11,763 bases of DNA from Bacteroidota bacterium (GTDB lineage Bacteria > Bacteroidota > Bacteroidia > Flavobacteriales_F > PHOS-HE28), in contig JAEYYE010000079.1 in NCBI GenBank assembly GCA_023430945.1, positions 1 through 11,763 of the forward strand, in the 5' to 3' direction. The notes under the pieces were generated by a model. It searched no databases, was not told where the DNA came from, and saw only the letters and a list, made by a program, of their open reading frames with translations. Every line of letters starts with the position of its first letter. The stretch's first letter is position 1. The position numbers and the translations under genes were made by a program. Below, one piece after another: positions 1 to 6,143 of the stretch.

Positions 1-690
1 GCGCTACTCTATGCAAGCGTAGGTCATGGTGGTGCCAGCGGATACCTGGCCGTGATGACCATTGCAGGCATGTCGATCGGCGTTGTGCGGCCATCAGCAT
101 TGTTGTTGAACCTGCTTGTGAGCGGCATCGCGTTCCTCCAATTCCGGCGCGCCGGGCATTTCCGCTGGGGATCGTTCTGGCCCTTTGCGATCACCTCGAT
201 CCCCGCAGCGTTCGTGGGTGCACACATCACGATGGATTTCGAGATCTACAAGCAACTTCTTGCGATCTGTCTCCTCTTCGCGGTTGCACGACTGCTCGGA
301 CTTTTCGGACGTTGGAGCATTGACCACCGCCCGATCAACATTCCGCTGGCTGCTGCGATCGGACTGGTGATCGGGCTGCTTTCCGGAGTGATCGGGATCG
401 GTGGTGGCATAATCCTGAGTCCGGTGATCCTGCTTCTGCGATGGGGTTCATCGCATGAAGCCGCAGCGGTGAGCGCACTCTTCATCTTCGTGAACAGTGC
501 GGCAGGTCTGATCGGTATCAATGATCCATCCTTCCTGATCGCCGATGGAGTGATGTCGTGGCTGGCGGTCGCTTTAGCCGGCGGGTTACTCGGCGCATAC
601 CTTGGCGCACACCGATCCGCGCCGTTGCGTTTGCGCCAGGTACTCGGTGTTGTCCTGCTATTCGCATCCGCCAAATTACTGCTGCCGTGA
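1..690 (+). CDS. TauE/SafE (TSUP) family membrane transporter, 5'-truncated
   Basis: The reading frame is open from the first base, so the N-terminus lies outside the window; 229 residues are visible. Two family hallmarks are seen: VGHGGASGY near visible residue 7 and its duplicated counterpart GVIGIGGGIILSP near residue 129. These are the paired glycine-rich motifs of the two repeats of the TSUP family (PF01925). The rest is almost entirely hydrophobic and consistent with an inner-membrane protein of 7-8 helices. Known members move sulfite, sulfoacetate, thiosulfate or other small anions; the substrate here cannot be read from sequence. The stop codon overlaps the presumed GTG start of moeA (GTGA), so the gene is probably translationally coupled to the Moco operon. 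That suggests, as inference only, a role in sulfur or oxyanion handling connected with cofactor synthesis. Confidence 0.9.
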   Translation, partial: ALLYASVGHGGASGYLAVMTIAGMSIGVVRPSALLLNLLVSGIAFLQFRRAGHFRWGSFWPFAITSIPAAFVGAHITMDFEIYKQLLAICLLFAVARLLGLFGRWSIDHRPINIPLAAAIGLVIGLLSGVIGIGGGIILSPVILLLRWGSSHEAAAVSALFIFVNSAAGLIGINDPSFLIADGVMSWLAVALAGGLLGAYLGAHRSAPLRLRQVLGVVLLFASAKLLLP

Positions 691-1859
691 TCTCGGTGGA
701 AGAAGTGCGAAAGCGGATCGAGGAAGCGTTGCAGGTCCTTCCTGTGAAGGAAGTGCCGTTGCACGAAGCGTTCGCGCATTTTACCGCCGCATCGATCCAC
801 GCACCGCACGATCATCCGCTCTTCGATAACAGTGCTGTGGATGGTTATGCTCTACGTTTCGTTGCCGATCGCAATGAGTTCAGGGTGATCGGTGAGATCG
901 CTGCTGGCGGTAACTGGATCAGTCCGATCGGTGAAGGTGAATGCCTGCGGATCTTCACCGGCGCCATGATGCCCGGTAACGCAGATACCGTGGTGATGCA
1001 GGAACATGTGCAGCGCACCGGAGGTCGGATCGTGATCACCGATCAACGAGCGAAGCGTGGCGCGAACATTCGCCGCAAAGGCGAACAGTTACGTGCCGGA
1101 GCAGAAGTGATGGCTGCTGGCGAAGAGCTCACTCCGACTGCGATCGGCCTGCTGGCATCGGTGGGCCTGAAGAAAGTTCGCGTGCATGAATGGCCATACG
1201 TCTCGGTGATCATCACAGGCGATGAATTCGTTTCGGATCAATTGCAAGAAGGTCGGATCTTCAGCAGCAATGATCTTATGTTGTCAGCAGCCTTGCAGAA
1301 GATCGGCGTCAAACCACAATTGATCTACGCAAAAGATGATGAGTCCGATCTGGAAAAAGCACTACGACAAGCCTTGTCGCGGAGCGATGTGATCATCACA
1401 ACCGGTGGCGTTTCCGTTGGCGATCATGATCTGGTACCACCGTTGCTTCAACGGATCGGATCGGAGATCATTTTTCACAAAGTGGCGCAGAAACCAGGCA
1501 AACCGATGCTGTTCGCGCGTAATGAAAATACGGTGATCTTCGGTCTTCCTGGAAATCCGCGGGCCGTGATGATCTTGTTCTGGGAATATGTTCTTCCTGC
1601 TTTGCGCAAGATGATGGGATCGCTTTCGGCCGATCTGCGCAGTGAACATCTGCCTTTGATGCATGATCTTCAATTGAAAGGTGAACGCGCGGAATTCCGC
1701 GCCGCACGCATCATTGATCGCGAAGTCACTTTGCTTCCCGACGAAGGTTCGCACATGCTCTCAACGTTGTTGAAGGCAGATGCGCTGGCGTTCTTTCCAG
1801 GCACAATGCGGGAAGTGAAAAAGGGCGACTTCGTGGAAGTACATTACCTGCCGGCATGA
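687..1859 (+). CDS. moeA: Molybdopterin molybdenumtransferase MoeA
   Basis: MoeA inserts molybdate into adenylylated molybdopterin, releasing AMP and giving Moco, in the cytosol. The 390-residue product is close to the usual ~400. Recognisable motifs in order are DNSAVDGYAL (47-56), TGAMMPGNADTVVMQE (91-106), RRKGEQLRAG (129-138), ITGDE (176-180), SSNDLML (193-199), TTGGVSVGDHD (238-248), KVAQKPGKPM (265-274) and GLPGNP (286-291). The last is followed by R-A-V, where many family members have V-S. The frame is open upstream to about 558, but that part overlaps the transporter and is unlike MoeA. GTG at 687 overlaps the transporter stop and begins where family similarity begins, so I chose it. 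The stop overlaps the mobA start (ATGA). The C-terminal ~70 residues form the MoeA domain IV. Confidence 0.93.
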   Translation: MISVEEVRKRIEEALQVLPVKEVPLHEAFAHFTAASIHAPHDHPLFDNSAVDGYALRFVADRNEFRVIGEIAAGGNWISPIGEGECLRIFTGAMMPGNADTVVMQEHVQRTGGRIVITDQRAKRGANIRRKGEQLRAGAEVMAAGEELTPTAIGLLASVGLKKVRVHEWPYVSVIITGDEFVSDQLQEGRIFSSNDLMLSAALQKIGVKPQLIYAKDDESDLEKALRQALSRSDVIITTGGVSVGDHDLVPPLLQRIGSEIIFHKVAQKPGKPMLFARNENTVIFGLPGNPRAVMILFWEYVLPALRKMMGSLSADLRSEHLPLMHDLQLKGERAEFRAARIIDREVTLLPDEGSHMLSTLLKADALAFFPGTMREVKKGDFVEVHYLPA

Positions 1860-2419
1860 GGAACGGATGGACAGGCGTGGTGCTGGCAGGTGGAAAAAGT
1901 TCGCGTATGGGCCGCGACAAGGCCCTGATCGAGATCGATGGAAGAACATTGTTGGATCGTGCGCTGGACCGGCTGGAACCGATCACCGATGATCTGCTCG
2001 TGATCGGAGATCCCGCGAAATATGGCCATGCAGGTCCGTTCGTGATCCCTGATGAAACTCCGGATCTTGGCCCGATCGGCGGACTTGTCACCGCGATGCG
2101 TTTCGCCTCGAACGACAAACTCCTGGTGCTGGCATGCGATCTCCCGGCGATCACTGAAGCACTATTGATCACGTTGAAAAATGCGATGGGCAACTTCACC
2201 GATGCGGTGGTGCCGGTGCATGATGGCCAGCTGGAACCGCTCTGCTCCGCGTATCACCGCCGGTGTGAAAATGCGTTACGCGAAGCGATCGCAAGGAATG
2301 AACTGAAGGTTCAGAATGTATTGCAAAGTCTGCGCACTGATCGGATCGAGATCATGCCCGGAAAGGACAAGTGGCCGCACGATCTTTTCAGGAACATCAA
2401 TCGGCCACACGATCTTTGA
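1856..2419 (+). CDS. mobA: Molybdenum cofactor guanylyltransferase MobA
   Basis: MobA transfers GMP from GTP to Moco, giving the molybdopterin guanine dinucleotide form needed by DMSO-reductase-family enzymes. The 187-residue product has the nucleotidyltransferase signature LAGGKSSRMGRDKA near the N-terminus, then DLGPIGGL and the metal-binding ACDLP motif in the middle. A C-terminal LFRNINRPHDL corresponds to the conserved N-x-N-T-P-E-(D/E)-L motif. Length fits the family (about 190). Its ATG overlaps the moeA stop by 4 nt and moaD follows after 3 nt, so it is an internal operon gene. The same fold is used by MocA-type cytidylyltransferases; the MobA call rests on the C-terminal motif and the moeA/moaD context. 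If it is a true MobA, the host should have at least one MGD-type molybdoenzyme elsewhere in the genome. Confidence 0.88.
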   Translation: MRNGWTGVVLAGGKSSRMGRDKALIEIDGRTLLDRALDRLEPITDDLLVIGDPAKYGHAGPFVIPDETPDLGPIGGLVTAMRFASNDKLLVLACDLPAITEALLITLKNAMGNFTDAVVPVHDGQLEPLCSAYHRRCENALREAIARNELKVQNVLQSLRTDRIEIMPGKDKWPHDLFRNINRPHDL

Positions 2420-2422
2420 GCC

Positions 2423-2647
2423 ATGGAAGTGATGCTGTTCGGCATATTGGCGGAGAAAGCAGGCACCGACCGGCTTCAATTGAACGTTGGATCCATCGCC
2501 GGTCTGAAAGAACAATTGGCCGCACGCATCGAGCACTTCGATCGGTATACGTATGCGATCGCTGTGGACTGTCAGATAATACAGGGTGATCGTGCGTTGA
2601 ACGGATCGGAAGAGATCGCCGTGTTACCTCCATTCGCTGGCGGATGA
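2423..2647 (+). CDS. moaD: Molybdopterin synthase small subunit MoaD
   Basis: MoaD is the ubiquitin-like sulfur carrier of molybdopterin synthase. Its C-terminal Gly-Gly is adenylated by MoeB and converted to a thiocarboxylate that donates sulfur to cPMP. The 74-residue product starts with a beta strand (MEVMLFGILAEKAG) and ends exactly in PPFAGG, the essential terminal di-glycine with the usual preceding PP-x-x-GG context. Length (usually 75-85) and position immediately before moaE, with a 4-nt ATGA overlap, support the call. ThiS-type carriers end similarly, but adjacency to moaE makes MoaD far more likely. No moeB is visible in the window, so the activating enzyme must be encoded elsewhere. 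Confidence 0.92.
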   Translation: MEVMLFGILAEKAGTDRLQLNVGSIAGLKEQLAARIEHFDRYTYAIAVDCQIIQGDRALNGSEEIAVLPPFAGG

Positions 2648-3096
2648 GCGAAGAACGGAGACACAAGGAGCGCGACATTTTTGTCGATGGGCCGATCGAT
2701 CCGCTCGTGATCGGTGAAAGCATTGCGAAGCATTCCACCAAGGCATCGATCGGTGCGCATGAGATCTTTCTGGGCCAGGTACGCGCCGATGCGATCGATG
2801 GCCGCACCGTGCAATCGATCGAATACACCGCATACAAAGAGATGGCGGCACCGTTGATGACCGCGATCCGCGAAGAAGCGTTCGCGCGCTGGCCGCTTAC
2901 GTGCCTGCATGTACACCACAGCCTGGGTCGCATCGCAGCAGGCGAGCTTTGCTTCATGGTCTTCGCCAGCGCAGCGCATCGCAGGGAAGCACGCGAGGCC
3001 GTGGCATGGATCACCGATCAAGTGAAGGAACGTCTGCCGATCTTCGGAAAGGAGATCTTTCAAGAAGGCGGCCATGTCTGGAAGGTGAACAAGTGA
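2644..3096 (+). CDS. moaE: Molybdopterin synthase catalytic subunit MoaE
   Basis: MoaE dimerises, binds two MoaD and converts cPMP to molybdopterin by adding two sulfurs. The 150-residue protein (E. coli: 150) shows GAHEIFLGQVR (37-47), with the conserved Arg47. It also shows IEYTAYKEM (59-67), HHSLGRIAAGE (91-101), ASAAHRREA (108-116) and VKERLPIFGKE (127-137). Lys128 matches the active-site lysine of the first position (K119 in E. coli). The second lysine is Lys136, one residue further on than the K119/K126 spacing of E. coli, because the segment reads P-I-F-G-K-E instead of P-x-W-K-x-E. The start overlaps the moaD stop by 4 nt. It is the last gene of the tightly packed block; a run of seven T and a long palindrome follow. 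Confidence 0.93.
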   Translation: MSEERRHKERDIFVDGPIDPLVIGESIAKHSTKASIGAHEIFLGQVRADAIDGRTVQSIEYTAYKEMAAPLMTAIREEAFARWPLTCLHVHHSLGRIAAGELCFMVFASAAHRREAREAVAWITDQVKERLPIFGKEIFQEGGHVWKVNK

Positions 3097-3099
3097 TTT

Positions 3100-3314
3100 T
3101 TTTGGGGCGGGATCCTGTCAGGTCGCGGCTGCGGTTCCAAGTCCTCCTCCCTTCGGTCGTCCGGGCTTTCCACCTTCGCCGCTTACGCAACTGCAGTACC
3201 AGCCCGGGAACCATCGTCGTTGAAGGGGATCTGCGTAAGTGGCGCAGCCGGAAACCCCGCAGCGCAGCGAGGAGTTGCAGGCGAAGACACGACCTGACGG
3301 GAATTCGCCCAAAA
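3100..3314. repeat. Long imperfect palindrome (MITE-like or structured repeat) between moaE and moaC-mogA
   Basis: This fills most of the 249-nt gap between moaE and the moaC start and carries no plausible gene. Its ends are inverted copies: the left end has CCTGTCAGGTCG (around 3114-3125) within TTTTGGGGCGG..., and the right end has CGACCTGACGGG (3290-3301) followed by AATTCGCCCAAAA. The palindromy continues inward. The 27 bases at about 3164-3190, ending CGCCGCTTACGCA, pair at about 22 of 27 positions with 3232-3258, which begins TGCGTAAGTGGCG. The central ~40 bases, including ACTGCAGT and CCCGGG, form an asymmetric loop. On RNA this gives one very long branched hairpin. It could be a non-autonomous mobile element, a dispersed intergenic repeat or an mRNA-processing/attenuation structure; sequence alone does not decide. 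Confidence 0.75.
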
Positions 3315-3345
3315 TCCGATGCACTTTTGCATAACGCCAGTCCAC

Positions 3346-4263
3346 ATGATCGACATCACCCATAAACCCACCACGCTTCGCGAAGCAATAGCTGAAGCGA
3401 TCGTGAGCGTGAGCGCAACTGCGACGATGGATGCCGTGCGCGAGAAACGTGTGCCGAAAGGTGATGTGCTGGAAAGTGCGCGGGTGGCGGCGTTGTTCGG
3501 CGTGAAGAAGACACACGAACTGATCCCCGATTGTCATCCGCTGCCGATCGAACATGCCGAGGTGAAGTTCGATCTGCGCGAAATGGAGATCGTGGTCTCG
3601 ATGCGCGTGCGCACGATCTACCGCACCGGCGTGGAAGTGGAGGCCATGCATGGCGCATCCGTGGCTGCGTTGACGATCTACGACATGCTGAAGCCGATCG
3701 ATAAAGGCATCACGATCGGCACCATCAGGTTGGTGGAAAAACATGGTGGCAAGAGCGATTGGATCGACAGGTTCGAGACACCGGTGAAGGCAGCGGTGAT
3801 GGTGATCAGTGATGGTGTGAGCAGTGGCAAGAAGGAGGACAAGGCCGGCGCGGAGATCGTGAAGCGGTTGCAAAAATTGAAGATCGACATCGTTGAAAAG
3901 GCCGTGATCCCCGACGAGCGTGAATTGATCGGATCGCAGGTACGCGCGTGGGCATCCGACGGTCTGGACCTTGTGCTCACCACCGGCGGCACCGGATTAT
4001 CGCAGCGCGATCGCACCCCCGAAGCGATCGCACCACTGCTTGATCGCGAAGTACCAGGGATCATGGAAGCGGCGCGCGCATACGGCCAGCAACGGATGCC
4101 GTACGCGATGATGAGCCGCGGCATCGCAGGGATGATCGGCCGAACTTTGGTGATCACGTTGCCGGGTTCGACGCGTGGTGCGCTGGAAACAATGGATGCG
4201 CTTTTTCCGTTCGTATTGCACGTGGTGAAAGTGCAGGAGCACGCGTACAGGCATGGGATGTAG
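3346..4263 (+). CDS. moaCB: Bifunctional MoaC-MogA/MoaB fusion (cPMP synthase plus molybdopterin adenylyltransferase)
   Basis: The protein has 305 residues in two parts. Residues 1-140 are MoaC, which converts the MoaA product to cPMP: KGDVLESAR (38-46), CHPL (63-66), GVEVEA (95-100), IYDMLK (111-116) and GGKSD (134-138) match the catalytic Lys, His, Glu and Asp/Lys motifs. Residues 147-305 are a MogA/MoaB domain, which adenylates molybdopterin before molybdate insertion: VISDGVSSG (153-161), TTGGTGLSQRDRTPEA (212-227) and LPGS (272-275). A fused MoaC/MoaB protein is known in Bacteroidota and some other bacteria. I chose ATG 3346 because MIDITHK matches the family N-terminus; an in-frame ATG at 3319 adds nine unlikely residues. 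A weak match to the Bacteroidota -7 box (CACTTTTG, 3322-3329) precedes the start. The REP array begins one base after the stop. Confidence 0.92.
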   Translation: MIDITHKPTTLREAIAEAIVSVSATATMDAVREKRVPKGDVLESARVAALFGVKKTHELIPDCHPLPIEHAEVKFDLREMEIVVSMRVRTIYRTGVEVEAMHGASVAALTIYDMLKPIDKGITIGTIRLVEKHGGKSDWIDRFETPVKAAVMVISDGVSSGKKEDKAGAEIVKRLQKLKIDIVEKAVIPDERELIGSQVRAWASDGLDLVLTTGGTGLSQRDRTPEAIAPLLDREVPGIMEAARAYGQQRMPYAMMSRGIAGMIGRTLVITLPGSTRGALETMDALFPFVLHVVKVQEHAYRHGM

Positions 4264-4395
4264 TCGTTCAGGCTTCTAGCCTGAGCCTGATCCAGGATGA
4301 GGCCTGGAGGACTTTCAAGTTCAGGCTGGAAGCCTTAGGATCTAAGTTCAGGCAGGAAGCTTTAGGATGTAAGTTCAGGCTGGAAGCCTGAACGA
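4264..4395. repeat. REP-type palindromic array with 27-nt tandem repeats
   Basis: The stretch fits exactly between the stop of moaC-mogA and the stop of the transposase gene. From 4317 there are three copies of a 27-nt unit: 4317-4343, 4344-4370 and 4371-4389 (partial). Copies 1 and 3 share 19 identical bases starting AAGTTCAGGCTGGAAGCCT. The last copy ends as a perfect hairpin, GTTCAGGCT-GGA-AGCCTGAAC (4373-4393). The left end holds a related palindrome, TCAGGCT-TCT-AGCCTGA (4268-4284), and a TCCAGG/CCTGGA pair (4291-4308). The outermost 11 bases (TCGTTCAGGCT and AGCCTGAACGA) are perfect inverted repeats, so the array can also fold as one structure. Short GGA-loop palindromes beside a RAYT gene are the usual REP/BIME arrangement. 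The array may also act as a terminator for the two convergent genes. Confidence 0.85.
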
Positions 4396-4397
4396 CG

Positions 4398-5025
4398 TTA
4401 CAACTGCCGCCGCTCCACGTACGCACCTTGATCTTCATGCGCGTGGATGTACGCTTCGATCCGCTTCAAACTGTCTTCCGATCGTACAAGGTGATCGTAG
4501 CTCTCCGCGGCCCAAAGCGGCCCGCTCCTGCTGAGCGCCTTGTTGATCTCGTTCGCTGTGAACGACTTCCAGCTATGCAAGATCTTCGATAGATCGATCC
4601 CGGGCCTGGGCACGACCAACGCATGCACATGGTTCCCTGCGATCGCAAAGCTGCCAAGGTGGTAACGTTGACCTTCGAAAATGGCGAAGTGCATCGCGAA
4701 CGATCAGTCTCAGGCGAAGTTCACGCAGGACGCGGGACCCATCACCAGCATCCAGCCAACGTTGAACACGCTCACTGAACAGCCGATAATACCTGCGCAA
4801 TTGTTCCTTGGTCAATCGCTTCTGCGCCGGATCTCCATGCATGGCAATGAAAGCCTCTCGTTCCTGGATCAGCTGTTCCCGCCTCACCCTGGCGATGCTA
4901 TCTTCTTGCCGCCATGTAACGAAATACAGTTTGCCATCCTGACGCCAGTGTGGTAGCGAACGTTCCCGTACCTCCAACTCCGCGAACCGATCGAACAAGA
5001 TCCCGAGATCCATGATATCCTTCAA
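4398..5025 (-). pseudogene. REP-associated tyrosine transposase (RAYT, Y1_Tnp family), frameshifted
   Basis: RAYTs are single-strand DNA transposases related to IS200/IS605 that recognise REP hairpins. The N-terminal part (from 5025 downward) has the RAYT opening LPHWRQDGKLYFVTWRQ. The C-terminal part, in another frame ending at 4398, has the HUH motif in GNHVHALV. It also has HSWKSFTANEIN and ESYDHLVR, and then the likely catalytic Tyr in IEAYI. The frames join at four T on the coding strand (plus-strand AAAA, 4678-4681). Removing one T gives RHFEGQRYHLG and a continuous product of about 208 residues, so one extra base is the break. The usual N-P motif after the Tyr is also not visible. The stop codon is 2 nt from the REP array. 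It could be a decayed gene, a sequencing indel or, less likely, a +1 recoding site. Confidence 0.85.
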
Positions 5026-5121
5026 AAGCCACCCAGCACCGTGCCATTATGAATACATCGATGATACGCGGCCGAGTAAGTAGACTCATTCGAACACGAC
5101 CAACTCGGTACTTTCGCGCAC

Positions 5122-6138
5122 ATGGTGAACGGCAAGGAGGCGATGGTGGAGGAATTCGTACTGCATCGCATCGGAACGGACGGAAGTCCCAGCATTCTGA
5201 GTGACTACAGCGCGGTGTTGCAGGGCGTCGAGGAACAGGAATTCCTTCGAAAGTTGTTCCTGCGACCGTTCAGCAGCCTCATACTCACCTCCGAATTCAA
5301 CAGTGATGATCGCAAGAACGTGGTGCAGGAGCTTTGTGCCAAAGTGGCGAAAGGCAAGGAACTCGTTCCCATCTCACAGATGATCGGAAAGCATCTGATC
5401 GAGGTGGCCGCGCAACACGAAGTGAAGAGCGGAGATCTGTTCGTGGTGAAGTTCCACGGCATTGAACTTTCGGGCGCACACCTGGATGCGATCGGCATCT
5501 ACAAGTTCGACGACAAGGAGGTTTTTCTGGAAAGCAAGATCGATGGCGATGCGATCGCGATGCAGTTGAAGCGCGGCCTTGGTGGAAGAAAACCCGATCA
5601 GGCAGCCTTGATCCTGTTCACGGAAGGTGGCCACACGGTGTTCGCGATCGATGACCGGCCGGCAAGTGGTTTCTGGCAACGCGATTTCCTTTCGATCCGT
5701 CCGAAACAGGATCATGTCAACAGCACGAAGAACGTTCTGGAGATGACCAAGACGTTCATCACGGAACAACTTCCGCAGGAATACGAGATCCCGAAGGCCG
5801 ACCAGATCGATCTCCTCAACCGATCGGTGCAGTATTTCAAGGACAACACGGAATTCGATCGGGAGAGCTTCTCAAGAGAGGTATTCCAGAGCGATGAAGT
5901 GGTGGATCGATTCGCGAAATTCGGTGATCGCTACCAGGAGGAACACGATGTGGAACTGGACGATCGGTTCGAGATCAGTGCGCATGCCGTGAAGAAGCAG
6001 GCACGTGTCTTCAAGAGCGTCTTGAAGCTCGACAAGAACTTCCACATCTACATCCATGGCGACCGTGACAAGATCGAACAAGGTGTGGACGATAAAGGCC
6101 GGAAATATTACAAGATCTACTACGAGCAGGAATTGTGA
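5122..6138 (+). CDS. 37-kDa-type nucleoid-associated protein (NdpA/YejK-like)
   Basis: The 338-residue product matches the nucleoid-associated protein family PF04245 (E. coli YejK/NdpA, about 335 residues). The N-terminal part contains EEFVLHRIG and a LFLRPFSSL segment. The middle has DLFVVKFHGIEL, a hydrophobic-strand segment around AIGIYKFDD, and the strongly recognisable FWQRDFLSIRPKQDHVN (about 184-200). The C-terminal part is helical and charged and ends with KIYYEQEL. Family members bind the nucleoid; their biochemical role is poorly defined. ATG 5122 is the first in-frame start after a stop at 5077; ATG 5143 is an alternative that still keeps the conserved region. No clear promoter is seen in the 96-nt divergent gap. 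The gene is monocistronic and its stop lies 5 nt from the end of convergent moaA, with no obvious terminator between. Confidence 0.82.
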   Translation: MVNGKEAMVEEFVLHRIGTDGSPSILSDYSAVLQGVEEQEFLRKLFLRPFSSLILTSEFNSDDRKNVVQELCAKVAKGKELVPISQMIGKHLIEVAAQHEVKSGDLFVVKFHGIELSGAHLDAIGIYKFDDKEVFLESKIDGDAIAMQLKRGLGGRKPDQAALILFTEGGHTVFAIDDRPASGFWQRDFLSIRPKQDHVNSTKNVLEMTKTFITEQLPQEYEIPKADQIDLLNRSVQYFKDNTEFDRESFSREVFQSDEVVDRFAKFGDRYQEEHDVELDDRFEISAHAVKKQARVFKSVLKLDKNFHIYIHGDRDKIEQGVDDKGRKYYKIYYEQEL

Positions 6139-6143
6139 TCTGA

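Noticed and set aside
558..686. Upstream extension of moeA into the transporter gene
   Set aside because: The extra 43 residues are arginine-rich out-of-frame translation of the transporter; MoeA similarity begins at the GTG of 687.
2397..3014. Minus-strand ORF (205 codons) opposite moaD and moaE
   Set aside because: Its composition is typical of an antisense shadow (Ser, Arg, Cys rich), with no recognisable motif, and both sense genes are certain.
3097..3103. Seven-T run after moaE as an intrinsic terminator
   Set aside because: No G+C-rich hairpin immediately precedes it. The strong palindrome lies after the T run, so the plus-strand terminator geometry is wrong.
2901..3365. Plus-strand ORF running from moaE through the palindrome into moaC
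   Set aside because: It is out of frame with moaE and moaC, arginine- and serine-rich, and the palindrome offers no coding signature.
3118..3873. Long minus-strand ORF (251 codons) opposite the palindrome and moaC
   Set aside because: It is histidine- and arginine-rich, resembles no family, and lies antisense to a clearly conserved MoaC domain, so it is a shadow of that frame.
4264..4395. Possible CRISPR array in the regularly spaced 27-nt repeats
   Set aside because: The units are directly tandem with no unique spacers, contain REP hairpins and there are no cas genes; a REP array with a RAYT explains it better.
5026..5121. Promoter search in the divergent gap between the RAYT and the nucleoid-associated protein gene
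   Set aside because: TACTTTCG near 5109 vaguely resembles the Bacteroidota -7 box, but it lies too close to the ATG and has no clear -33 TTG, so I did not annotate it.
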